Assembly: GCF_900101335.1 (NCBI RefSeq)
Contig: NZ_FNKA01000003.1
Span: forward strand, 620,001-684,000
From: Quadrisphaera sp. DSM 44207
GTDB lineage: Bacteria > Actinomycetota > Actinomycetes > Actinomycetales > Quadrisphaeraceae
Direction: 5' to 3'
DNA length: 64,000 nt
Shown here piece after piece: positions 1-11,392 of this stretch. The position numbers and the translations under genes are program-made. The notes under the pieces are model-generated. The model did not search any database. It saw only the letters and a program-made list of their open reading frames with translations, and had not been told where the DNA came from. Position 1 is the first letter of the stretch. Every line of letters starts with the position of its first letter.

Positions 1-3000
1 CGCGCCGAGGTGGCCCTGACCATCGACAACAGCGACGGTGCCCTGCCGATCGGCTACGCCGAGGTGACGATCAGCCGCACGATGTTCCGCACCGGCGGCT
101 CCGAGTACGCCATCAACGGCACCCCGGCGCGCCTGCTCGACGTCCAGGAGCTGCTCTCGGACTCCGGCATCGGCCGGGAGATGCACGTCATCGTCGGCCA
201 GGGCCAGCTGGACGCCGTCCTGCGCGCCACCCCCGAGGAGCGCCGCGGCTTCGTGGAGGAGGCCGCCGGCGTCCTCAAGCACCGCCGGCGCAAGGAGAAG
301 GCGCTGCGCAAGCTCGACGCGATGCAGGCCAACCTCCTGCGCCTGACCGACCTCGCCGCCGAGGTGCGCCGCCAGCTCGGTCCCCTGGCCCGCCAGGCCG
401 ACGTCGCGCGGCGGGCCCAGACGGTGCAGGCGCAGGTGCGCGACGCCCGGGCGCGCCTGCTCGCCGACGACCTCGTGCAGGCGGAGGCGGAGCTGGCGGC
501 CGACCTCGCCGACGAGGCCGCGCACCGCGCGCGGCGCGCGGCCGTGGAGTCCTCGCTGCGGGACGCCCGCGCCGCGCTGGCCGCCGCCGAGCTGGCCGCC
601 GAGGCCGCCGCGCCGCGCCTGTCCGCCGCCTCCGACGCCTCGTACGTCCTGCAGGCGCTGCGCGAGCGGCTGCGGGGCACGGCCGCGCTCGCCGGGGAGC
701 GCGAGCGCGGCCTCGGCCCGCTCGCCGGTGCCGCCGTGCGCGGCCCCGACGGCCGCGACCCCGACGAGCTGCTCGCCTCCGCCGCCCGGCTGCGCGAGCA
801 GGAGAAGGCGCTGGCCGCGCAGGTCGCCCGCGCCGGCTCGGCCCTGGAGGCCGCCGCGACGGCACGCGCGGGCGCGGAGGCCGCCCTCGCCGCCCAGGAG
901 CGGCGCACCGCCGACCGCCACCGCGCGCTCGCGGACCGGCGCGAGCGGCTCGCCCGCCTCACCGGCCAGGTCGCCGCGCGGCGCAGCCGGGTGGAGACCA
1001 CGCAGGCCGAGCAGGAGCGCCTGGCGCACTCCCTGGCGGCCGCGCAGGAGCGCGTCGCGGCCGCCCAGGACGCTGCCGACGCGCTGGGCCCCGCGGAGGC
1101 GGCGGCGCCCGAGCGGGCGCGAGACGCCGCCGAGCACGAGGACGCCGCGCAGGCGCTGTCGACCGCGGAGGCGCAGCTGGCGCGCTGGCGCGACGACGAG
1201 CGCGCCGCCGAGCGCGACCGCGCCGGCGCCGCCGCCCGCAGGGAGGCGCTCGAGCTCGGCCTGCGCGAGCGCCGGGACGGCGCCGGCGCGCTGCTCGCCT
1301 CCGGCGGGCGCCTGCCCGGGGTGCTGGGCTCGCTCGCCGCGCTGCTCGACGTCGAGGCGGGCGCCGAGGACGTCGTGGCCGCCGCGCTGGGCGACGCCGC
1401 GGACGCCGTGGTGGTGGAGTCCCTCAACGCCGCGGTCGACGCCCTGCGGCTGCTGCGCGACGCCGACGCCGGGCGCGCCGACCTGCTCGTCGCCGGCGTC
1501 CCCGGCGCGCCGGCCGGCGACCCGCCGTCCGGCGACCCGGCCGGGGAGCCGGACGGCGGGTCGCCGGAGCCGCCGGACCTGCCGCCCGGCGCCCGGGCCG
1601 TGGCCGCGCTGCTCGCCGCGCCGCCGCACCTGGCCCCGGTGGTGCGGCGCCTGCTCGGCGCGCACGTGGCCGTGCCGGGCCTGGCCGAGGCCCGCGCCCT
1701 GCTCGCGCGGCGGCCCGACCTCGTCGCGGTCACCGAGGCGGGCGACGTCCTGCGCTCCGACGCCGCCCGCGGCGGCGCGGGCGGCGGGGCTCCCAGCCTG
1801 CTGCACGTGCAGGCGGCGGTCGACGAGGCGGGCGCGGCGCTCGCCGAGGCCCTCGAGCGCAGCCGGGACGCGCGCGCGGGCCTGGCCGGCGCCACCGCCG
1901 CCCGCGAGGCCGCGCGCGAGCGCCGCGACGCCGCCCTCGCCCGCCTGCAGGCCGCCGACGCCGAGGCCGCCGCCCGCGCCCGCCGCCTCGGGGAGAGCAG
2001 CGGCGCGCTGCGCTCGGCGCGCGAGGAGGCGCTGCGCCTGGCGGCCGCCTGCGAGCGGGCCGGCCGCGCCCTCGCCGAGGAGCGGTCGCGCCTGGACGAG
2101 GCCGCCGCGCGCCTGGCCGAGGCGCAGGCGCAGCCCGACCCCGGCGCCGCGGGCGGGGACGAGCCGGAGGTCCCCGCGCCCGAGCCGGCCGCCGCCGCCT
2201 CCGCCGCGCGCGCCGCCGAGGTCGAGGCGCGCCTGGCGCTGCGCACCGGCGAGGAGCGGCTGCGGGCGATGGCCGGGCGCGCCGAGGCCCTGGAGCGCAC
2301 CGCGCGCGCCGAGCGGGAGGCCCGCGAGCGCGCCGCCGCGCAGGCCGCCCGCCGCCGCGAGCAGCTGGCCGTGGCCACCGCCGTGCGGGTGGGCGCGGAG
2401 GCCGCCCTCGTCGTCCTCGAGCGCTCCCTGGCCGCCGCGGCGGCCCGCCGGGACGCCGCCGAGCGCGAGCGGGCGCTGCGCGCTCACGAGGTCGCCGCCG
2501 GGCGCGCCGAGGTCGACCGGCTCGCCGCGGCGCTCGCGGAGCTGACCGACTCCGTGCACCGCGACGAGGTCGCCCGCGCCGAGCAGCGGCTGCGTGTGGA
2601 GGCGCTGCGCGCCCGCGCGCTCGACGAGCTGGCCCTCGACCCGCGCGTCCTCGTCGAGGACTTCGGGCCCACCCGGGACGTGCCCGTGGGAGGCGGCGCG
2701 GACGGCGGCGCGGACGGCGGTGCGGACGGCGAGGCGGCCGCCGTCCCGTACGTGCGCGCCGAGCAGGAGCAGCGCCTGCGCCGCGCCGAGCGCGACCTGG
2801 CCCGGCTCGGGCGGGTCAACCCCCTGGCGCTGGAGGAGTACGCCGCCCTCGAGGAGCGCTCGGCGTTCCTCACCCGGCAGCTGGAGGACCTGCGCACCAC
2901 CCGCGCCGACCTGCTCGACATCGTGCGCCAGGTCGACGAGCGCGTGGAGCAGGTCTTCGCCGAGGCGTTCGCGGACACCGCCGCGGCCTTCGAGCAGGTC

Positions 3001-3411
3001 TTCGCCCGCCTGTTCCCCGGCGGGCAGGGGCGCCTGGTGCTCACCGACCCGCAGGACCTGCTGGGCACGGGCGTGGAGGTCGAGGCCCGACCGGCCGGCA
3101 AGCGCGTGAAGCGGCTGAGCCTGCTCTCCGGCGGCGAGCGCTCCCTGACCGCCGTCGCGCTCCTGATCGCCCTGTTCAAGGCCCGCCCGAGCCCCTTCTA
3201 CGTCCTCGACGAGGTCGAGGCGGCCCTCGACGACACGAACCTGCGCCGCCTGCTCGGCGTCCTGGAGGAGCTGCGCGGGAGCAGCCAGCTGATCGTCATC
3301 ACGCACCAGGAGCGCACGATGGAGATCGCCGACGCCCTCTACGGCGTGACCATGCGCGGGGACGGCGTCACGGCCGTGGTCAGCCAGCGCCTGCGCGAGC
3401 CCACCGCCTGA
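1..3411 (+). CDS. smc: Chromosome segregation ATPase SMC, 3' part (5' end outside window)
   Basis: Structural maintenance of chromosomes ATPase, which compacts and segregates the nucleoid with ScpA/ScpB. The reading frame is open from base 1, so the Walker A end lies upstream; about 1136 residues are visible. The N-terminal ATPase-half sequence with VIVGQGQLDAVL is followed by a long Ala/Arg/Glu-rich coiled coil, a hinge at visible residues about 430-600 carrying a Pro/Gly/Asp-rich insert, the second coiled coil, then the ABC signature LLSGGERS (about 1039) and the Walker B/D-loop DEVEAALDD (about 1070). A Gly-Ala-Asp repeat (GGADGGADGG) sits just before the C-terminal head. ftsY follows after one small gene, the usual actinobacterial order. 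Only the missing 5' end limits the call. Confidence 0.97.
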   Translation, partial: RAEVALTIDNSDGALPIGYAEVTISRTMFRTGGSEYAINGTPARLLDVQELLSDSGIGREMHVIVGQGQLDAVLRATPEERRGFVEEAAGVLKHRRRKEKALRKLDAMQANLLRLTDLAAEVRRQLGPLARQADVARRAQTVQAQVRDARARLLADDLVQAEAELAADLADEAAHRARRAAVESSLRDARAALAAAELAAEAAAPRLSAASDASYVLQALRERLRGTAALAGERERGLGPLAGAAVRGPDGRDPDELLASAARLREQEKALAAQVARAGSALEAAATARAGAEAALAAQERRTADRHRALADRRERLARLTGQVAARRSRVETTQAEQERLAHSLAAAQERVAAAQDAADALGPAEAAAPERARDAAEHEDAAQALSTAEAQLARWRDDERAAERDRAGAAARREALELGLRERRDGAGALLASGGRLPGVLGSLAALLDVEAGAEDVVAAALGDAADAVVVESLNAAVDALRLLRDADAGRADLLVAGVPGAPAGDPPSGDPAGEPDGGSPEPPDLPPGARAVAALLAAPPHLAPVVRRLLGAHVAVPGLAEARALLARRPDLVAVTEAGDVLRSDAARGGAGGGAPSLLHVQAAVDEAGAALAEALERSRDARAGLAGATAAREAARERRDAALARLQAADAEAAARARRLGESSGALRSAREEALRLAAACERAGRALAEERSRLDEAAARLAEAQAQPDPGAAGGDEPEVPAPEPAAAASAARAAEVEARLALRTGEERLRAMAGRAEALERTARAEREARERAAAQAARRREQLAVATAVRVGAEAALVVLERSLAAAAARRDAAERERALRAHEVAAGRAEVDRLAAALAELTDSVHRDEVARAEQRLRVEALRARALDELALDPRVLVEDFGPTRDVPVGGGADGGADGGADGEAAAVPYVRAEQEQRLRRAERDLARLGRVNPLALEEYAALEERSAFLTRQLEDLRTTRADLLDIVRQVDERVEQVFAEAFADTAAAFEQVFARLFPGGQGRLVLTDPQDLLGTGVEVEARPAGKRVKRLSLLSGGERSLTAVALLIALFKARPSPFYVLDEVEAALDDTNLRRLLGVLEELRGSSQLIVITHQERTMEIADALYGVTMRGDGVTAVVSQRLREPTA

Positions 3412-3466
3412 CGCGACCTGTCCGGTTCCGCCCTCGCGGGGGCGCCGCGTCTGGTCGACTGGCGCC

Positions 3467-4078
3467 ATGGCCGACCGCGCGCTGCTGGAGACGTCCGCCG
3501 ACCCCGCCCGCCGAGGGCGCCCGCGCAACGGCGCGGCGACCGCGGCCCTGGTGCTCGGCCTGCTGGCCGTGCCGCTGTCGGTGCTCGCCGGCGTCCCCGC
3601 CGTCCTCGCGGGCCTGGTCGGCCTGGTGCGCTCGCGCTCGCGCGGCACGGGGGGCGGGCGCGCCGCCACCGGCCTGCTCCTCGGCCTCGCCTCGGTCGCC
3701 GTGCTCGTGCTCGCCGTCAGCCAGCTGGCGCCCCTGTGGTCCACCGCGCAGGCGGTGCGCGCCGCCCGCTCCGGGCAGCTGCCCGCCGCCGACCGCGCCC
3801 ACGTCGAGGCCGGCCTGACCGAGGCCGCGCACGTGCTGGAGCAGGTCGGGGTCGACCCGTCCTCCGTGGACTGCGCCACGCCGTCGCCGCAGGGCGCGAG
3901 CGTCGTCGTCGACTGCACCGGCACGGGGGCGTCCGGGCGGGCCGCCGGGCTCAGCGCCTCCTGCCCCGCCACGGCCCTCGTCGCCGGAGGGGGCACGTGC
4001 GCGCTGACCGTCGACGGCGTGCGCCACGAGGTGGCCGTGGAGCTGCGCGACGGCGTCCCGGTGGCGCAGCTGCTCTGA
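3467..4078 (+). CDS. DUF4190-like small membrane protein
   Basis: Unknown function. The 203-residue product has a short basic N-terminus, then two hydrophobic segments (about residues 24-48 and 61-82) joined by an Arg/Ser/Gly-rich turn. This is the pattern of the DUF4190 family, whose members pair helices around a small loop. The extracytoplasmic C-terminal part (about 85-203) contains four Cys (near DCAT, DCTG, SCPA and TCAL), compatible with two disulfides, and resembles the DUF4333-type tails of actinobacterial membrane proteins. It stands alone between smc and ftsY with a 45-nt gap to ftsY. ATG is the obvious start. The DUF assignment rests on pattern memory only. Confidence 0.75.
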   Translation: MADRALLETSADPARRGRPRNGAATAALVLGLLAVPLSVLAGVPAVLAGLVGLVRSRSRGTGGGRAATGLLLGLASVAVLVLAVSQLAPLWSTAQAVRAARSGQLPAADRAHVEAGLTEAAHVLEQVGVDPSSVDCATPSPQGASVVVDCTGTGASGRAAGLSASCPATALVAGGGTCALTVDGVRHEVAVELRDGVPVAQLL

Positions 4079-4110
4079 CGCCGCGGCGGGAGGGGTCCCG
4101 CCGCTTCTGC

Positions 4111-4116
4111 GAGGAT
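4111..4116 (+). promoter_or_regulatory. Candidate -10 box for leaderless ftsY
   Basis: The hexamer GAGGAT ends 7 nt before the ftsY GTG and no Shine-Dalgarno sequence lies between them. This is the spacing of a leaderless transcript. No good -35 is visible. Confidence 0.4.
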
Positions 4117-4123
4117 CGGGGCC

Positions 4124-5332
4124 GTGGAGCTCCTCGACCCGGTCGTCGGTTACGTCGCCCTGCTCGCCATCGGCGCGATCGGCACGGTCACGGGCCTGCT
4201 CAGCCGCGGGCGCCTGGGCCGGTCCGCCCCGCGCACCCCGCCGCCGGCGCCGCCGACGACGCGCGCCCCCGGCCACCTGCCGGGCGTGGGGGACGACGCC
4301 GAGGACCCGCGCGACACCCCCACCCGCACGGTGGCGACCCTGCCGGCGCCGGACGCGCTGGCCGAGCCGCCCGTGGAGGTGGCGCCCGCCCGCACCGTGG
4401 AGGTGCCGGCGCCCGCCACCGGCCGGCTGGTGCGGCTGCGCGACCGGCTCTCGCGCTCCAACACCGCCCTCGGCCGCAACCTGTTCCAGCTGCTCTCGCG
4501 CGACACCGTCGACGAGGGCACGTGGGAGGAGGTCGAGGACACCCTGATCATGGCCGACCTGGGCGTCGGGCCGGCCACCGAGATCGTCGAGCGCCTGCGC
4601 ACCCGCGTGGCGGTGCTCGGCGAGCGCAGCCCCGAGCGGGTGCGCGAGCTGCTGCGCGAGGAGCTGCTCACCGCCGTCGACCCGAGCACGGACCGCTCGC
4701 TGCGCACCTCCCGCTCAGCGACCCGCCCGGCCGTCGTGCTCGTCGTCGGCGTCAACGGCACCGGCAAGACCACCACCGTCGGCAAGCTGGCCCGGGTGCT
4801 CGTCGCCGAGCAGCGCGACGTCGTCCTCGCCGCCGCGGACACCTTCCGCGCCGCCGCCGCCGACCAGCTGGCCACCTGGGGCGAGCGCGTCGGCGTGCCC
4901 ACGGTGCGCTCCGACCGCGACGGCGCCGACCCCGCCTCGGTCGCCTTCGACGCCGTGCGCGCCGGCACCGAGCTGGAGGCCGACGTCGTCCTCGTCGACA
5001 CCGCCGGGCGCCTGCAGAACAAGGCCGGCCTCATGGACGAGCTCGGCAAGATCAAGCGCGTGCTCGAGCGCAGCGGGCCCGTCGACGAGGTGCTGCTCGT
5101 CCTCGACGCCACCACGGGCCAGAACGGGCTGCGCCAGGCCGCCGTCTTCGCCGAGGTGGTGCAGGTGACCGGCATCGTGCTGACCAAGCTCGACGGCACC
5201 GCCAAGGGCGGCATCGTCGTCGCGGTGCAGCGGGAGCTGGGCGTGCCGGTCAAGCTCGTCGGCCTGGGGGAGGGGCCGGACGACCTGGCGCCCTTCGACC
5301 CCGAGGCCTTCGTCGACGCCCTCGTCGGGTGA
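4124..5332 (+). CDS. ftsY: Signal recognition particle receptor FtsY
   Basis: SRP receptor GTPase that docks Ffh-ribosome complexes at the membrane. The 402-residue product has an N-terminal hydrophobic stretch (about residues 7-26, YVALLAIGAIGTVTGLL), a Pro/Ala-rich acidic linker to about 105, then the N domain and the G domain. GTPase motifs are G1 GVNGTGKTTT (about 208), DTFRAAAADQL, DTAGRLQNK and TKLDGTAKGG. The N-terminal membrane segment is typical of actinobacterial FtsY. The GTG start at 4124 lies close behind a -10-like hexamer. It pairs functionally with ffh 4.5 kb downstream, with the nitrogen-sensing genes between. Confidence 0.97.
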   Translation: MELLDPVVGYVALLAIGAIGTVTGLLSRGRLGRSAPRTPPPAPPTTRAPGHLPGVGDDAEDPRDTPTRTVATLPAPDALAEPPVEVAPARTVEVPAPATGRLVRLRDRLSRSNTALGRNLFQLLSRDTVDEGTWEEVEDTLIMADLGVGPATEIVERLRTRVAVLGERSPERVRELLREELLTAVDPSTDRSLRTSRSATRPAVVLVVGVNGTGKTTTVGKLARVLVAEQRDVVLAAADTFRAAAADQLATWGERVGVPTVRSDRDGADPASVAFDAVRAGTELEADVVLVDTAGRLQNKAGLMDELGKIKRVLERSGPVDEVLLVLDATTGQNGLRQAAVFAEVVQVTGIVLTKLDGTAKGGIVVAVQRELGVPVKLVGLGEGPDDLAPFDPEAFVDALVG

Positions 5333-5398
5333 GCGGTCGGGTGGGCGGGGTGGCGCGACACGCAGGATTCACCGCGGCGGGGTCGCGGACATCCCGCG

Positions 5399-7202
<1,804 letters not shown>

Positions 7203-7233
7203 GCACCAGCGGCGCACCACGGGGGAGGGCCGC

Positions 7234-9684
7234 GTGAGCGCAGGGCGGGCCGCTCGCGCGGACGCGGTCCCGCGGCGGGACCTGCGGCGCGAGCGGCTCG
7301 CCCTCGCCGTGCGCGCCGGCCTGGACGACGCCGGCGCCGGCGCGGTGCGGCGCGAGCGCCTGGCCGGGCTCGTCGACGCCTGGCTGGACGACGTGTGGAC
7401 GGACGCGCTGCTGTCCGACCCCGACGGCCCCGTGCCGGAGCTGACCGGCGTCGCCCTCGCGGCCGTCGGCGGCCACGCGCGGCGCGACGCCGGGCCCGCC
7501 AGCGACCTCGACCTCGTGCTCCTGCACGACGGGCGCAGCCTCGCCGACGAGCAGGTCGCGGCCCTCGCCGACCGCGTCTGGTACCCGGTGTGGGACGCGA
7601 GGCTGCGCCTGGACCACGCGGTGCGCTCGGTGGCCCAGTGCCGCGCCGTGGCCGCCGAGGACGTCTCCGCCGCCGTCGGCCTGCTCGACCTGCGCCCCGT
7701 CGCCGGCGACGCCGCCCTGGTGCTGCGCACCCGCGAGGTGCTGCGCGAGGACTGGCGGCGCGCGGCGCGCCGGCGCGTGCCCGAGCTGCTCGAGGAGGTC
7801 GCCGACCGCCACCGGGTGCAGGGGGAGCTGGCCTACCTGCTCGAGGGCGACCTGAAGGAGGCCCGCGGCGGGCTGCGCGACGTCGTCGTGCTGCGCGCGC
7901 TCGTGGCCAGCTGGGCCGCCGACGTCCCGCACGCGGCGCTGACCACCGCGTCGGTGCGCCTGCTCGACGTGCGCGACGGCCTGCAGGCGGTCACCGGCCG
8001 GCACCTGGACCGGCTGCTGCTCGACGAGCAGGACGCCGTGGCCGCCGCCCTCGGGCTGCACGACGCCGACGCGCTGCTGGCGCAGGTGGCCGGCGCGGCC
8101 CGCGCGATCGCCCACGCGCTCGACCGCACCGCCCGCCGCGCCCGGGGGGCCCTGACCTCCCCCCGCGGCCTGCGCCGCGCCCGGCCGAGGCTGCGGCCCC
8201 TGGGCCCCGACCTCGTCGAGCACGAGGGGGAGCTGTGGCTCGGCGCCTCGGCGCGCCCGTCGGCCGACCCCGCGCTCGCGGTGCGGGCCGCGGCCACCGC
8301 CGCGCGCGCCGGCCTGCCCCTCTCCCCGGTCACCGCGGAGCACCTGGCCACCGGCGGCGCCGCGCTGGCGTCCCCGTGGCCGGTCGCCGCCCGCGACGCC
8401 CTGCTCGACCTCCTGGGCTCGGGGGAGGCGCAGGTGCCGGTGTGGGAGACCCTCGACCAGGCCGGCCTGGTGACCGCGTGGCTGCCCGAGTGGTCGGCCG
8501 TGCGCAACCGCCCCCAGCGCACCGTGGTGCACCGGCACACCGTCGACCGGCACCTGGTGCAGACCGCCGTCGAGGCCGCGCCCCTGCTCTCCTCGGTGGC
8601 GCGCCCGGACCTGCTGCTGCTCGCCGCGCTGCTGCACGACCTCGGCAAGGTCGCCGGAACCTCCGACCACGCCGCCACGGGCGCGCCGCTGGCCAGGCGC
8701 GCCGCCGAGCGCGTCGGCCTGGGCGCCGCGGACGCCGCCGTCGTGCAGCGCCTGGTGCGCGAGCACCTGACCCTCGTCGACCTCGCGACCCGGCGCGACC
8801 CCGACGACCCCGGCACCGTCGAGGCGCTCGTGGCCGCCGTCGACGGGCGCGAGGACGTGCTCGACCTGCTGCGGGCGCTGACCGAGGCCGACGCCCGCGC
8901 GGCCGGCCCGGCGGCGTGGACGGCGTGGCGCGAGCGCCTGGTCGACGACCTGACCGCGCGGGCGCGCCGCGTGCTGTGCGGCGAGGCGCCACCCGGCCCC
9001 GCGCCCCTGAGCCGGAGCGAGGCGGCCGCCGTGGCCGCCGTGCGCGCCGACGGCCAGCCGCGCGTGGGCGTGGCCGCCGTCGCGGGCCTGCACGCCGTCG
9101 GGGTGGTGGCCCCCGACCGGCCCGGCCTGTTCGCCGACCTGGCCGGGCTGCTGGCCAGCCACCGGCTCAGCGTGCGCTCGGCGCTCGTGCGCACCGTCGG
9201 CGGGCCGCACTCGCCCGAGCCGGACGAGCCCGCCACCGCCGTCGACACCTGGTGGGTCGAGGCCCCCGGCGGCCCTCCGGACCCGGCGGTGCTGCTCACG
9301 GGCCTGCGCCGCCTCGCCGACGGCGACGCGGCCGTGCTGGAACCCATGCGGCGGCGCGACGCCGGCTGGCGCCCGGACCGCGCCGCCGTCGCCCAGCGCG
9401 CCACCGCGCCGCCGCGGGTGCTGCTCGTGCCCGGCGCCTCGGGGGAGGAGGCGAGCGTCGTCGAGGTGCGCGCCCTGGACCGCCCGGGCCTGCTGCACGC
9501 CCTCGGCCGGGAGCTGGCCGGCATCGGCGTGGAGATCCACAGCGCGCACGTGGCGACCTACGGCGGCCAGGCCGTCGACGTCCTGTACCTCAGCGACCCC
9601 GGCGGCGCGCCCCTGGCGCCGGCGCGGGTGGGCGAGGCGGTCTCGGTGCTCGCCCGGGCGGCCGAGGTCGACGAGCGCTCCTGA
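7234..9684 (+). CDS. glnD: PII nucleotidyltransferase / removing enzyme GlnD
   Basis: Bifunctional enzyme that modifies and demodifies PII at the T-loop tyrosine; adenylylation is the characterised activity in actinobacterial relatives. The 816-residue product has an N-terminal nucleotidyltransferase domain with the acidic pair [11 protein letters not shown] (about residue 90), a helical linker, an HD hydrolase domain with LLHDLGKV (about 468), and two C-terminal ACT domains ([15 protein letters not shown] about 625; [15 protein letters not shown] about 745) that sense glutamine. The glycine motif reads [14 protein letters not shown] instead of the usual GGYGRGEL form. That is a notable change next to the active site, although the essential aspartates remain. 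GTG 7234 follows GGGGGAGGG with close spacing. Confidence 0.95.
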   Translation: MSAGRAARADAVPRRDLRRERLALAVRAGLDDAGAGAVRRERLAGLVDAWLDDVWTDALLSDPDGPVPELTGVALAAVGGHARRDAGPASDLDLVLLHDGRSLADEQVAALADRVWYPVWDARLRLDHAVRSVAQCRAVAAEDVSAAVGLLDLRPVAGDAALVLRTREVLREDWRRAARRRVPELLEEVADRHRVQGELAYLLEGDLKEARGGLRDVVVLRALVASWAADVPHAALTTASVRLLDVRDGLQAVTGRHLDRLLLDEQDAVAAALGLHDADALLAQVAGAARAIAHALDRTARRARGALTSPRGLRRARPRLRPLGPDLVEHEGELWLGASARPSADPALAVRAAATAARAGLPLSPVTAEHLATGGAALASPWPVAARDALLDLLGSGEAQVPVWETLDQAGLVTAWLPEWSAVRNRPQRTVVHRHTVDRHLVQTAVEAAPLLSSVARPDLLLLAALLHDLGKVAGTSDHAATGAPLARRAAERVGLGAADAAVVQRLVREHLTLVDLATRRDPDDPGTVEALVAAVDGREDVLDLLRALTEADARAAGPAAWTAWRERLVDDLTARARRVLCGEAPPGPAPLSRSEAAAVAAVRADGQPRVGVAAVAGLHAVGVVAPDRPGLFADLAGLLASHRLSVRSALVRTVGGPHSPEPDEPATAVDTWWVEAPGGPPDPAVLLTGLRRLADGDAAVLEPMRRRDAGWRPDRAAVAQRATAPPRVLLVPGASGEEASVVEVRALDRPGLLHALGRELAGIGVEIHSAHVATYGGQAVDVLYLSDPGGAPLAPARVGEAVSVLARAAEVDERS

Positions 9685-9745
9685 CCCGGCCGCTCCCGGA
9701 GGGCCCGTCGCGGCCGGTGTCCAGGCCGCGGTCGGGGGCGGGCGG

Positions 9746-9751
9746 TAGCCT
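9746..9751 (+). promoter_or_regulatory. Candidate -10 box for ffh
   Basis: TAGCCT lies 50 nt before the ffh start in the 117-bp glnD-ffh gap. It matches the actinobacterial TAnnnT -10 form seen elsewhere in the window and would give a leader of about 40 nt. Confidence 0.4.
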
Positions 9752-9801
9752 GGACGGGCTGCTCGACACCGCCGGACACCGAGATCTGAGGTCCCCCCGC
9801 C

Positions 9802-11388
9802 GTGTTCACCTCCCTCTCCGACCGCCTCACGGCCACCTTCCGCAACCTGCGCGGCAAGGGCCGCCTGTCCGAGGCGGACGTCGACGCCACCGTCCGCGAG
9901 ATCCGCCGGGCGCTGCTCGACGCCGACGTCGCCCTGCCGGTGGTGCGCGCGTTCACGGCCAGCGTGCGCGAGCGGGCGCTGTCGGCAGAGGTCTCCGGGG
10001 CCCTGAACCCCGCGCAGCAGGTCGTCAAGATCGTCAACGAGGAGCTCGTCGCCGTCCTGGGCGGGCAGACCCGGCGGCTGCGCTTCGCCAAGACGCCGCC
10101 GACCGTGATCATGCTCGCGGGCCTGCAGGGCGCCGGCAAGACCACCCTGGCCGGCAAGCTCGGCCGCTACCTGCGCGAGCACGGGCACGTCCCGCTGCTC
10201 GTGGCGGCCGACCTGCAGCGGCCCAACGCCGTCACGCAGCTGCAGGTGGTCGGCGAGCGCGCCGGGGTCGCCGTCTTCGCCCCCGAGCCCGGCAACGGCG
10301 TCGGCGACCCGGTCGACGTCGCCCGCCGCGGCGTGGAGCAGGCCCGGGCGCGCCAGCACGACGTCGTCGTCGTCGACACCGCCGGCCGCCTCGGCGTGGA
10401 CGCCGAGATGATGCAGCAGGCCGCCGACATCCGCGCCGCCACCGCCCCCGACGAGGTGCTCTTCGTCGTCGACGCGATGATCGGCCAGGACGCCCTGGCC
10501 ACCGCGCAGGCCTTCCAGGAGGGCGTCGACCTCACCGGCGTCGTCCTGACCAAGCTCGACGGCGACGCGCGCGGCGGCGCCGCCCTCTCGGTCGCCACCG
10601 TGACGGGGCGCCCGGTGCTGTTCGCCTCCACCGGGGAGGGGCTGGCGGACTTCGAGGTCTTCCACCCCGACCGGATGGCCTCGCGCATCCTCGACATGGG
10701 CGACGTGCTCAGCCTCATCGAGCAGGCCGAGCGCGCCTTCGACGCCGAGCAGGCGAACGACCTCGCCACCCGCTTCGCCGAGGGCGAGGACTTCACGCTC
10801 GAGGACTTCCTCACCCAGATGCAGGCCCTGAAGAAGATGGGCTCGCTGAAGAAGGTGCTGGGGATGCTGCCCGGCATGGGCGAGGTGCGCGAGCAGCTGG
10901 AGGGCTTCGACGAGGCGCAGCTGGGGCGCATCGAGGCGATCGTGCGCTCGATGACCCCCCTGGAGCGCCGCAGCCCCAAGGTGCTCAACGGCTCGCGCCG
11001 CCTGCGCATCGCCCGCGGCTCCGGCACCACCGTCACCGACGTCAACCAGCTGCTGGAGCGCTTCGGCGAGGCGCAGAAGGTGATGCGCTCCATGCGCGCC
11101 GGCGGGGGCCTGCCGGGCATGGGCGGGCGGCCCGGCGCCGGCGGGCTGTCCGGCGGGGGCAAGAAGTCGCGCGGGCGCACCGCGCCGCCGGTGAAGGCGC
11201 GCAAGGCGAAGTCGGGCAACCCCGCCAAGCGCGCGGAGCAGGAGCGCGCCTCGCTGGAGAGGGCCGCGACCAGCCGCGCGCTGCCGGGCAGCGCCTTCGG
11301 CGCCGGCGCGGACGGCGCGCCCGGCGCGCTCCCCGGCGCGGAGGACCTGCAGCTGCCCCCGGGCTTCGAGAAGTTCCTCGGGCGCTGA
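9802..11388 (+). CDS. ffh: Signal recognition particle protein Ffh
   Basis: SRP54-type GTPase that binds signal sequences on nascent membrane and secreted proteins and delivers them to FtsY. Of 528 residues, the N domain occupies 1-95 and the G domain about 96-300 (G1 GLQGAGKTTLAGKL near 107, DTAGRLGVDAEM, TKLDGDARGG). A Met-rich M domain runs about 325-440 with MGSLKKVLGMLPGMGE. The last 90 residues form a Gly/Lys/Ala-rich extension (GRPGAGGLSGGGKKSRG) beyond the conserved core, common in high-GC actinobacteria. GTG 9802 is preceded by a weak SD. The amidohydrolase gene begins 4 nt after its stop. Confidence 0.98.
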   Translation: MFTSLSDRLTATFRNLRGKGRLSEADVDATVREIRRALLDADVALPVVRAFTASVRERALSAEVSGALNPAQQVVKIVNEELVAVLGGQTRRLRFAKTPPTVIMLAGLQGAGKTTLAGKLGRYLREHGHVPLLVAADLQRPNAVTQLQVVGERAGVAVFAPEPGNGVGDPVDVARRGVEQARARQHDVVVVDTAGRLGVDAEMMQQAADIRAATAPDEVLFVVDAMIGQDALATAQAFQEGVDLTGVVLTKLDGDARGGAALSVATVTGRPVLFASTGEGLADFEVFHPDRMASRILDMGDVLSLIEQAERAFDAEQANDLATRFAEGEDFTLEDFLTQMQALKKMGSLKKVLGMLPGMGEVREQLEGFDEAQLGRIEAIVRSMTPLERRSPKVLNGSRRLRIARGSGTTVTDVNQLLERFGEAQKVMRSMRAGGGLPGMGGRPGAGGLSGGGKKSRGRTAPPVKARKAKSGNPAKRAEQERASLERAATSRALPGSAFGAGADGAPGALPGAEDLQLPPGFEKFLGR

Positions 11389-11392
11389 GCCG

